Assembly: GCF_005768555.2 (NCBI RefSeq)
Contig: NZ_VCHX02000101.1
Coordinates: 16,590-80,589 of the forward strand
Length of the DNA: 64,000 bases
DNA from: Streptomyces sporangiiformans
GTDB lineage: Bacteria; Actinomycetota; Actinomycetes; Streptomycetales; Streptomycetaceae
Direction of reading: 5' to 3'
The translations under genes and the position numbers were made by a program. Positions 57,112 through 64,000 of the stretch are shown here, one piece after another (position 1 is the stretch's first letter; the number at the start of each line of letters is the position of its first letter). The notes below the pieces were generated by a model, which had not been told where the DNA came from, did no database searches, and was given only the letters and a program-made list of their open reading frames with translations.

Positions 57112-59013
57112 CTATCGCGCGTACAGCTCCTCGATCTGCCCCGCGAAATCCTTCATGATCGCTTCCCGTCGCAGCTTCATCGTCGGTGTCAGATGTCCCG
57201 CCGCCTCCGTGAAGGTCCCCGGCAGGATGGCGAAGCCTCGTATCGACTCCGGTCGTGAGACGAGCTTGTTGGCCTCGTCGACGGCTCGTTGGAGGACGGC
57301 GTGCAGGTCGTCGTCGTCGACGAGGAGTTCCACGGGGACCGCGTGTTTGCGGTTCATCTGGCGCCAGTGGTTGATGCCGTCCGGGTCGAGGGTGAGCAGG
57401 GCGCCGACGAACGGCCGGCCGTCGCCCAGGACCATGCACTGGGCGATCAGCGGGTGGGCGCGGAGCCAGTCTTCCAGCGGGGCCGGGGCCACGCTCTTGC
57501 CGCCCGCCGTGATCAGGATTTCCTTCTTGCGGCCGGTGATCGTCAGGTAGCCCTCGTCGTCCAGTTCGCCGATGTCACCCGTCGCGAACCAGCCGTCGGG
57601 CGCGGCGGGGACGACGCCGCCGGCGTACGGGTCCCAGTAGCCGCGGAAGACGTGCCCGCCGTTCACCAGGATCTCTCCGTCCCCGGCGATACGGACCCGG
57701 GTTCCGGGGATGGGCCAGCCCACGGTGCCGAGGCGGGGTTTCAGGGGCGGGGTGACCGTCGCGGCGGCCGTCGACTCCGTGAGGCCGTAGCCCTCGAAGA
57801 TCTCTATGCCCGCACCCGCGAAGAAGGCGCCCAGGCGTCGTCCCAGCGGGGAGCCGCCGCAGATGGCGTAACGGACGCGGCCGCCCAGGGCCTTGCGGAT
57901 GCGGCGGTAGACGAGAGGGTCGTAGAGGGTTCGGGCGGCGCGCAGGGAGCGGGACGGGCCCGGGCCGGTGCCGTGCTGCCGGGCCTCGACGGCCTCGCCG
58001 TAGGAGCGGGCGATGCGCGCCGCGCGGTCGAAGGACGAGGCGCGGCCCATGCGTTCGGCGGTCGCGCGGCCGGTGTTGAAGACCTTCTCCAGGACGTACG
58101 GGATGGCCACGAGGCACGTCGGCTTGAAGGAGGCCAGGTCGGTGAGGAGTTCCGTCGACCCGATACCCGGGGCATGGCCCAGTCTGACGCGTGCGCGCAG
58201 GCAGGCGATCGCGATCATGCGGCCGAAGACGTGCGAGAGGGGGAGGAAGAGAAGGATGGACGCCGGCTCGTCGGTGTGCGACCTGAAGGCGGGGTAGAGG
58301 AGTTCGATGGCGTTGTCGATCTCGGCGAAGAAGTTGCCGTGGGACAGTGCGCAGCCCTTGGGGCGGCCGGTCGTGCCGGAGGTGTAGATGACCGTGGCGA
58401 GGGTGTCGGGACCCAACACCCCGCGCCGAACCGACACTTCCTGGTCGGGGACGTTCCGCCCCAGCTCGGCGAGCCGCTCGACATGGCCCTTCTCGAAGAC
58501 CCACACATGCCGCAGGTCCGGTATGCGCTCCCGCTCCGGGCCCAGCGCGGCGGCCTGCCCGACACCCTCGACGGCGAGCGCGACGGCCCCGGAGTCCTGG
58601 AGGATCCAGCGGGTCTGGAAGACGGACGAGGTCGGATAGATGGGCACCGTGACCAGGCCGGCCGCCCACGCGGCGAAGTCCAGCACCGTCCACTCGTACG
58701 TCGTACGCGCCATGATGGCGAGCCGGTCGCCCGGCATCAGCCCCTCGGCGATCAACCCCTTCGCCACGGCCAGCACTTCGTCGGCGAACGCGTTCGCCGT
58801 CACGTCCACCCAGTCGCCGTCCGGCCCCTTGCGGCTCAGTACGACGTCGCCGGGCACCGCGCTCGCGTTGTCGAACGGGATGTCCGCGAGGGAACCGTAG
58901 GTGACCGGCGCGACGAGGGGCGGCACCGCCGCCTCCCGGACGACTCCGTCCAGGCGCTTGATCTCCGGCTCGACGAGCGCGGGCGCGGGGCTGGAGGCCT
59001 TCTTGGGCGACAT
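57112..59013 (-). CDS. long-chain fatty-acid-CoA ligase (AMP-binding)
   Basis: 633 residues from ATG 59013 with AAGGAG nine bases ahead (the frame to 59088 lacks a good site). Motifs in order: VIYTSGTTGRPKGCALSHGN (the P-loop-like AMP-binding signature), GYGLTESTAA, GWFATGDIGELDDEGYLTIT and GRKKEILITAGGKSVAPAPL. This is the long-chain ligase group of FadD type, which activates fatty acids to acyl-AMP then acyl-CoA. It is divergent from a MaoC-like gene and near a TetR regulator; together they fit fatty-acid metabolism. Confidence 0.92.
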   Translation of the reverse strand: MSPKKASSPAPALVEPEIKRLDGVVREAAVPPLVAPVTYGSLADIPFDNASAVPGDVVLSRKGPDGDWVDVTANAFADEVLAVAKGLIAEGLMPGDRLAIMARTTYEWTVLDFAAWAAGLVTVPIYPTSSVFQTRWILQDSGAVALAVEGVGQAAALGPERERIPDLRHVWVFEKGHVERLAELGRNVPDQEVSVRRGVLGPDTLATVIYTSGTTGRPKGCALSHGNFFAEIDNAIELLYPAFRSHTDEPASILLFLPLSHVFGRMIAIACLRARVRLGHAPGIGSTELLTDLASFKPTCLVAIPYVLEKVFNTGRATAERMGRASSFDRAARIARSYGEAVEARQHGTGPGPSRSLRAARTLYDPLVYRRIRKALGGRVRYAICGGSPLGRRLGAFFAGAGIEIFEGYGLTESTAAATVTPPLKPRLGTVGWPIPGTRVRIAGDGEILVNGGHVFRGYWDPYAGGVVPAAPDGWFATGDIGELDDEGYLTITGRKKEILITAGGKSVAPAPLEDWLRAHPLIAQCMVLGDGRPFVGALLTLDPDGINHWRQMNRKHAVPVELLVDDDDLHAVLQRAVDEANKLVSRPESIRGFAILPGTFTEAAGHLTPTMKLRREAIMKDFAGQIEELYAR

Positions 59014-59264
59014 CGGGCGGCTCCTTGTCGTCATGCCTATGGGGGGTTCGGAGTCGGCATCACGCATCACAAGGGGTGGTCCCCCCACGGGTCCCCATGG
59101 GTGCTACGGGGCTGGTCGGGCCGGCGTTCAGTGGGAGTCGACGCATTCAACATACGCGGCCCGACGTCCGCGGGAGGTGTCGGCCAAACCCTCTTCACCA
59201 GCGGCGACACCACCCTCCACAACATTCACAGTCGCCGGGGCTCATCTCGACCTACTCCTGACCT

Positions 59265-59294
59265 ATGAGTAAGCTTACTTCTGAGTAAGCTTCA
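59265..59294. promoter_or_regulatory. palindromic operator candidate between acyl-CoA ligase and MaoC genes
   Basis: TGAGTAAGCTT occurs twice, at 59265 and 59282, as direct repeats 17 bases apart. The first extends to the perfect palindrome AGTAAGCTTACT (59268-59279). This AT-rich motif is out of character for the region and suits a TetR-type operator. The nearest regulator is the TetR protein at 60252. The whole 59014-59326 gap has no other feature I can support. Confidence 0.65.
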
Positions 59295-59326
59295 TGATCG
59301 GGCTGATGCAACCGGGGGTTCGGACC

Positions 59327-60238
59327 ATGGCCGACCAGTGTTCGCGCCGTACGGTCAGCAGGCAGGCGCTCGCCCCTCTTCTCCTTCGGGGCGCCCTCCT
59401 CTCCCCCTTCAAACGCCCCCGCCCGGGGGTGGCCGACGGCGCGACCAGGCCGCCCGTCCCGCCGACCCGCCTCGTCCTTCCCGGCGTGCGCATCGACCTC
59501 GCCAAGCTCGCCGCGTACGAGCGCGTCTGCGGTTTCGCGGTGGGCGCCGAGGAGCTGCCGGTGACGTATCCGCACGTCCTCGCCTTTCCTCCGATGATGC
59601 GGCTGATGAGTGCCCGGGCGTTTCCGCTGCCGCTGCTCGGGCTCGTGCACACGTCCGTGGAGATCAGCCGGCGGAAGGCCCTCGCGGCCACCGGGGAGTA
59701 CGAACTCACCGTGTTCGTCGAGAGACTGGTTCCGCATCGGCGCGGTACCGAGGCGGTCGTCATGACCGAGGCGCGGGCCGACGGCAGCCGCGTATGGGAG
59801 TCGAGGAGTACGTATCTGGCGCGGCACCGGACGCCGCACAACGGCCCGGCACCGGCTGCCGGCGCGCGGGGGCCGCTTCCCGCCGACATCCGCAAGCGGC
59901 TTCCGGGGGTTGCCACGTGGCGGCTCGGCGGGGGCCTCGGGCGGCGTTACGGATCCGCGTCCGGGGACCGGAATCCGATCCACCTGCACCCGTTCACGGC
60001 CCGGCTCTTCGGCTTCCGCAGGCCCATCGCGCACGGGATGTGGACGGTGGCCCGCTGCCTGGCGGAACACGACCTTCCGGAAGCCGTGCGCGTCAGGGCC
60101 GAGCTCAAGGCGCCTGTGCCGCTGCCGGGAACGGTGACGTACGCGGCGGAGGGAGGCGCTTTCGAGGTGCGCGGGGAGGACGGGGAGACCGTGCACCTGA
60201 GGGGCGAGGCACTTCCCTCCTTTGAGTCTTCCGTCTGA
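59327..60238 (+). CDS. MaoC-like acyl dehydratase family protein
   Basis: 303 residues from ATG 59327 (GGGGG eight bases ahead). ATG 59306 and 59294 are in frame, but the latter lies inside the operator-like repeat. The N-terminal half is a degenerate hot-dog domain, and the C-terminal half has the MaoC hydratase signature: YGSASGDRNPIHLHPFTARL and RRPIAHGMWTVA (Asp and His catalytic pair). It should hydrate or dehydrate acyl-CoA/ACP thioesters. It is divergent from the acyl-CoA ligase. Confidence 0.87.
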   Translation: MADQCSRRTVSRQALAPLLLRGALLSPFKRPRPGVADGATRPPVPPTRLVLPGVRIDLAKLAAYERVCGFAVGAEELPVTYPHVLAFPPMMRLMSARAFPLPLLGLVHTSVEISRRKALAATGEYELTVFVERLVPHRRGTEAVVMTEARADGSRVWESRSTYLARHRTPHNGPAPAAGARGPLPADIRKRLPGVATWRLGGGLGRRYGSASGDRNPIHLHPFTARLFGFRRPIAHGMWTVARCLAEHDLPEAVRVRAELKAPVPLPGTVTYAAEGGAFEVRGEDGETVHLRGEALPSFESSV

Positions 60239-60251
60239 CCCGCCGGAACAG

Positions 60252-60896
60252 CTACTGCTTCGGCGGCACCCAGGGGCGCCCGTCCATCAGGTTCCCCAGT
60301 CCCGCCCAGGCGAAGTTCATCAGGGTCGCCGCGGCCTGCTTGGCCGATACGCCGGGTGTGGCGTTGGCCCAGGCGGCGAGGGACTCGGCGGCCCCGACCA
60401 GGGCCTCGGCGAGGCCCGCGACCTCACCCTCGGCGAGCGACGGATCCCGGTGCGCCTCACGGGCGGCGACGACGATCAACTGGGTGACGAACGCGACGAG
60501 TTCCTCGCGCATCGCGGTGACCTCGGCCGCGAACGGCTCCCCGTGCGTACGCGCCTGGAGGTGCAGCACCGTCCAGCCGTCCGGGTTCTGCGCGGTGTGC
60601 GCGAAGAACGCCCGCAGCCCGTCCCAGAGTTGGCGGTCCGCGGGCAGGTCCGGCTGGACTCCCGCGCGGACGGCGGCCATCAGGGCGGCCGCCTCACGTC
60701 GGATGCAGGACGTGAAGAGGTCTTCCTTGGAGTTCAGGTACAGGTACACCAGCGGCTTGGACACTCCCGCCAGATCGGCGATCTCGTCCATCGACGCGGC
60801 TCGGTACCCCCGCTGTCCGAAGGTCCGCACGGCGGCGTCGAGCATCTGCTGTTCGCGCACGGCACGCGGCATCCGCTTGTTCTTCACTGCACCCAT
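60252..60896 (-). CDS. TetR-family regulator
   Basis: 214 residues from ATG 60896. The helix-turn-helix is clear: QQMLDAAVRTFGQRGYRAAS, MDEIADLAGVSKPLVYLYLN and SKEDLFTSCIRREAAALM. The helical C-terminal ligand domain is of normal length. It is convergent to the MaoC-like gene. The acyl-CoA ligase and MaoC neighbours, and the palindrome at 59265, suggest it controls fatty-acid genes with an acyl-CoA ligand. Confidence 0.9.
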   Translation of the reverse strand: MGAVKNKRMPRAVREQQMLDAAVRTFGQRGYRAASMDEIADLAGVSKPLVYLYLNSKEDLFTSCIRREAAALMAAVRAGVQPDLPADRQLWDGLRAFFAHTAQNPDGWTVLHLQARTHGEPFAAEVTAMREELVAFVTQLIVVAAREAHRDPSLAEGEVAGLAEALVGAAESLAAWANATPGVSAKQAAATLMNFAWAGLGNLMDGRPWVPPKQ

Positions 60897-60934
60897 GCGG
60901 GTCAGCTTATGGTCCGCTGCCGACGTGGCCCAGG

Positions 60935-61237
60935 CTACGAAGGCTGGCTCTGTGCGCCGCGGGCCGCGTCGTCGGCGACGTCCTCCTGGGCGCGGTTGCG
61001 CTCCAGGTTGGCCTTCGCCCGGTCCACGCGCTCGACGATCTGGACGGAGGCACGGTCGCGCTCCTTGCGCAGGACCACCAGGCTGATCGGGGCCGAGAGC
61101 AGCAGGGCGAGCAGGATGACCCACATGCCGTTGGAGGCGCCGAGGCCGCGCGGGGCGAGGCCCGAGTAGACGAGGCCCCAGACGACCCCGAAGCAGCCCA
61201 CGAAGATTCCGAGGCGCATCAGTGTGTAGCGGAGCAT
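60935..61237 (-). CDS. DUF4229 membrane protein
   Basis: 100 residues from ATG 61237. Two helices (RLGIFVGCFGVVWGLVYSGL and GMWVILLALLLSAPISLVVL) and a charged helical tail (RASVQIVERVDRAKANLERN) fit DUF4229. The function is unknown. The stop is 38 bases before the TetR start. Confidence 0.8.
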   Translation of the reverse strand: MLRYTLMRLGIFVGCFGVVWGLVYSGLAPRGLGASNGMWVILLALLLSAPISLVVLRKERDRASVQIVERVDRAKANLERNRAQEDVADDAARGAQSQPS

Positions 61238-61351
61238 CTCAATCCACTCTTCCCGTTCCGAAACTTCCCAAAGGCACCGTCCAGTGAAGCACGCCCGGCG
61301 TTCGATCTTGCACGGGGGCCTCCGCGGCGAGCCTCGTCGCCCCCTACGGCC

Positions 61352-61885
61352 TCAGTCGAGGCGTGCGAGAGGCAGCAGCATCGTGATGTCGTCCCGGTCA
61401 TCGCCCGGCTCGACCCGGATCGCGCCGGGCACCCGGCCGACCTCCTTGTAGCCGCAGGAGCCGTAGAACCGCTCGAGTCCGAGCCCGCCCCGGCACGTGA
61501 GCCGTATCGCCTCGATCCCCTCGAACCCGCGGGCCGCCTCCGCCGCTGCCGCCAGCAGATCGCGCCCGTACCCCTTGCCCTGGTGCTTCGGGTGCACCAT
61601 CACTGTGTAGAGCCACACCCAGTGGGTCATCAGTCGGTGCGTGTTGAAGGAGAAGAAGGCGGTCGCGGCGACGGCGTCGTCCTCGTCCCGGCCGACGAGC
61701 AGCCGCATACGGCCCTCGCTCATCGCGGCGAACTGCTTGACGAGTTCCGGGCGGATCGCTTCGCGGGTCACGGGCGGTACGAAGCCGACGGCGCCACCCG
61801 CGTTGGAGACGTCGGCCCACAGGTCGAGGACACCGTCGCGCAGGGCGGGGTCGACGGAGGGGTCGAGGGCGAAAGTAAGGGCCAT
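61352..61885 (-). CDS. GNAT-family acetyltransferase
   Basis: 177 residues from ATG 61885. The acetyl-CoA-binding signature VMVHPKHQGKGYGRDLLAAA (Q-x-x-G-x-G) is clear, followed by AIRLTCRGGLGLERFYGSCG and YKEVGRVPGAI, the normal GNAT core. The substrate is unknown. It is a stand-alone gene. Confidence 0.9.
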   Translation of the reverse strand: MALTFALDPSVDPALRDGVLDLWADVSNAGGAVGFVPPVTREAIRPELVKQFAAMSEGRMRLLVGRDEDDAVAATAFFSFNTHRLMTHWVWLYTVMVHPKHQGKGYGRDLLAAAAEAARGFEGIEAIRLTCRGGLGLERFYGSCGYKEVGRVPGAIRVEPGDDRDDITMLLPLARLD

Positions 61886-62020
61886 GAGGGGAGGTTACCT
61901 ATTACCGCTCGCGAGGCTCAAGAGATTTGAACACCGTGATCGCACTGTCTCGGCCTCGGCTTTCGCTTCGAACTCCGCCTCGGTCCCTGCCTCGGGCGTT
62001 GCCTCGGCCTGCGCCCCGCC

Positions 62021-62689
62021 TCAGCTCAGCGCCCGTGCCGCCACCTTCAGGTCGGCGACCAGTCCCTGGTACACCGCCTCGCGGTCGTCGGCGCGCAGGG
62101 CGGCGGAGGGGTGGATGGTGGCGACCACACGCGCCGGCCGCCCGTGGATCTCCTCCTCCAGCAGCATCCCGCGCTGCTTCGAGACCCGGAACGAGGGCCC
62201 GAGCAGCGCCTTGCCCGCGGTGGCACCGAGCACCACGATCAACTCGGGTTCCACGAGGGCGAGTTCGGCGGCCAGCCAGGGGCCGCAGGCCGTCATCTCG
62301 CGCAGGCTCGGCGCTTTGTGGATACGGCGTTTGCCGGGGCCGGAGCGGGTGAACTTGAAGTGTTTGACGGCGTTCGTGACGTACGTCTGCTCGGGGTCGA
62401 TCCCCGCCTCGGCCAGTGCCCGGTCGAGCAGCCTGCCTGCCGGTCCGACGAACGGTTTCCCCTGCCGGTCCTCCTGATCGCCGGGCTGTTCGCCGACGAG
62501 CAGTACTCGGGCGTCGGTGTCGCCCTGGCCGAAGACCGTCTGGGTGGCCTCGCGGTGCAGCGGGCAGCCGCGGCAGTCGGCTGCCGCCTTGCGCAGGGCT
62601 TGCAGCCCGCCGCGGCCTGGCACGAAGGGCTCGGCGGTGTACGCGTCCTCCGGGGCCGGGGATGCGTTGGGCGCCTTTGTGCTGGGCAT
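62021..62689 (-). CDS. udgX: UdgX, uracil-DNA-binding glycosylase
   Basis: 222 residues from ATG 62689. It belongs to the uracil-DNA glycosylase superfamily with LLVGEQPGDQEDRQGKPFVG (66-82 region) and IHPSAALR. The extra loop SGPGKRRIHKAPS places it in UdgX, in which the loop histidine (here His-124) forms a covalent bond with the uracil site. A Cys pair (DCRGCPL, 39 and 42) belongs to the Fe-S cluster. It should excise or trap uracil in DNA. Confidence 0.93.
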   Translation of the reverse strand: MPSTKAPNASPAPEDAYTAEPFVPGRGGLQALRKAAADCRGCPLHREATQTVFGQGDTDARVLLVGEQPGDQEDRQGKPFVGPAGRLLDRALAEAGIDPEQTYVTNAVKHFKFTRSGPGKRRIHKAPSLREMTACGPWLAAELALVEPELIVVLGATAGKALLGPSFRVSKQRGMLLEEEIHGRPARVVATIHPSAALRADDREAVYQGLVADLKVAARALS

Positions 62690-62943
62690 GTGGAGCGAGT
62701 ACCCGTCCCGGGCGGGGCCTCACATGCGGTCTTCTTCTTTGTGCGCAGTCCGGGCAGGTGGGGGCGGGTTTCCACCACGACCACTCTGGTCGAGGTGAGG
62801 CGGTGGGCACCCCATCGGCCGGTGTAGGCCGGGCCGGGGCCACCGCTACGATCGCCACCTGCTGCGAGGAATGGAGCAGGGTTGCCATCGCCTCCAACGA
62901 AAAGCTTTCGCACGTGCCGTCGTCCAGATGATGGGGTGGCACG

Positions 62944-63897
62944 GTGACCAACCACGATGAGGCGGCGACGGTCCGACCGTTGACCCTGGCTTGGGTGAGC
63001 CGGCACCTGGAGGTCGGCGAGCGGATCGTCAGAGCCGAGGCGCTGCACGGCGGCATCACTGCCGAAATGCGGCGGCTGACCGTCGGCACGCGGGACGGAG
63101 GCACCCGTGACCTGGTGCTGCGGACCTTCGTCGACGTGGAGCACGCCGAGGACTGGCTGAACAGGGAGGCCGGCGCCCTGACCCTGCTCACGGGGACCGG
63201 CGTGCCGGCTCCTGGACTGGTCGCGGTTGATCCGACCGCCGCGCATTGCGAGTATCCATCGCTCCTCATGACACATCTGGCGGGCCGGACGGTCCTCGAC
63301 GATGAGGGATTGGAGACGCGCGTCCCTCTGCTGGCCCGTCAACTCGTGGCGATCCACGCGTTGCGACCCGCCGAGCGGCCCCGGGAGTACGTGGCCTGGA
63401 CGACCGCCGACACCGTCGTGACTCCGAAGGGCGCCGACGCGGCGGCATGGGCCGCGGCGATCGACGTGATCCGCAAGCCCGCGCCGCCCTATGAAGGGCG
63501 ATTCCTGCACCGGGACTTCCACCCCGGCAACGTGCTGTTCGACGTGCCGCCCCCAAGGCCGGCAAGTGCCCGGATCACCGGCGTCGTCGACTGGGCGGCT
63601 GCCTCCTGGGGCCCGGCGGATCTCGATGTGGCGCACTGCTCCACCAATCTCGCGCTGCTGCACGGCCCGGCGTGGGGTCTGCGGTTCGCTGAGGCGTATG
63701 AGGAGGCCGGCGGGGTGCTGGCCGCGGCCGCGAGCGAGCGGCTGTACTGGCGGGTGCGGGACGGGCTGGCGTTCTCAGAAGAAGTGCAGTTGGTGGCGCG
63801 GCCGTGGCGGGAGGCGGGGAGGGCGGAGCTGACGACGCGGGCCGTGGAGGAGCGGCTGGATGCCTATGTCACCGCCCTGATGGACGCGCTGGGCTGA
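62944..63897 (+). CDS. APH-family phosphotransferase
   Basis: 317 residues from GTG 62944. Signature blocks: FLHRDFHPGNVLFDVPP (HxDxxxxN) and GVVDWAAASWGPADLDVAHC (metal-binding Asp). It is of the aminoglycoside phosphotransferase superfamily; the substrate is unknown. It is unrelated in detail to the gene at 12930 apart from the fold. The terminator at 63939 ends the unit. Confidence 0.88.
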   Translation: MTNHDEAATVRPLTLAWVSRHLEVGERIVRAEALHGGITAEMRRLTVGTRDGGTRDLVLRTFVDVEHAEDWLNREAGALTLLTGTGVPAPGLVAVDPTAAHCEYPSLLMTHLAGRTVLDDEGLETRVPLLARQLVAIHALRPAERPREYVAWTTADTVVTPKGADAAAWAAAIDVIRKPAPPYEGRFLHRDFHPGNVLFDVPPPRPASARITGVVDWAAASWGPADLDVAHCSTNLALLHGPAWGLRFAEAYEEAGGVLAAAASERLYWRVRDGLAFSEEVQLVARPWREAGRAELTTRAVEERLDAYVTALMDALG

Positions 63898-63938
63898 GCC
63901 AAGGCGGTCCGGGGCATTGGCGGCCTGAACGGCACAGC

Positions 63939-63961
63939 AAGCCCCGGCGGAGCCGGGGCTT
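63939..63961 (+). terminator. hairpin terminator
   Basis: AAGCCCCGGC-GGA-GCCGGGGCTT: a perfect 10-base-pair stem with a 3-base loop, 42 bases after the APH-like stop and followed by TGCGGG. Confidence 0.85.
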
Positions 63962-64000
63962 TGCGGGAGTGGGCGGGGTGGGTGGGTGGGGAAGAAAAAG

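Noticed and set aside
57289..59268. 659-residue open frame on the plus strand
   Set aside because: Antisense shadow of the acyl-CoA ligase; no motifs.

Overview
This window looks like Streptomyces chromosome. It is GC-rich throughout with strong third-position bias, many GTG starts, frequent 4-base ATGA/GTGA gene overlaps, and gene families typical of the genus: DUF5753/DUF397 pairs, a Tad pilus operon, a c-di-AMP riboswitch on a cell-wall gene, the futalosine-pathway enzyme MqnA and UdgX. From memory, mqnA next to a kinase and a large FtsK-like ATPase, with Tad genes nearby, resembles the S. coelicolor core region around SCO4500-SCO4530; I could not check this.

Layout. 1-812: tail of a DUF5753 regulator and its small partner. 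820-7423 (minus): nine-gene Tad/Flp pilus operon (CpaB-like, TadZ/CpaE-like, TadA, TadB, TadC, Flp-type pilin, two TadE-like, TadG-like). 7859-11270: hypothetical genes and an Rpn-like nuclease gene whose 3' end is tandemly duplicated. 11404-12400 (minus): LysM/transglycosylase-like secreted protein under a ydaO-type c-di-AMP riboswitch. 12930-20700: small accessory genes (APH-like kinase, zinc ribbon, SMI1/KNR4 family, DUF4303-like, DUF416-like, two paralogous hypotheticals), two of them frameshifted; it reads like an immunity-gene or orphan-gene belt.

20700-53622: a type VII secretion locus of EssC rather than ESX/Ecc type. Its core is a 1557-residue ATPase (45661-50334) with an FHA-like N-terminus, two membrane helices and three P-loop domains, divergent from a WXG100 gene (45072-45377). 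To its left lie repeated cargo modules. Each combines a WXG100-like protein with a larger protein carrying a putative T7SS secretion-signal domain, plus members of two unnamed companion families (here family 1 and family 2), and in places a lipoprotein/secreted-protein pair. Modules at 21.3-26.4 kb and 31.6-34.7 kb (plus) and 40.8-44.2 kb (minus) look intact. One at 36.2-37.0 kb is partly deleted, and a scrap at 40.34 kb sits against an IS21-family transposase fragment. Three modules share a promoter-like motif. Two multi-pass membrane proteins with a shared C-terminal Cys motif, three paralogous small membrane proteins and a Ser/Thr kinase accompany the locus.

53688-63961: ordinary core genes: mqnA, a cold-shock gene with a leader hairpin and strong terminator, a cupin regulator divergent from azlCD, a long-chain acyl-CoA ligase divergent from a MaoC-like dehydratase with a palindromic site between them, a TetR regulator, a DUF4229 membrane protein, a GNAT acetyltransferase, UdgX and an APH-like kinase. 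No tRNA, rRNA or CRISPR array was seen.
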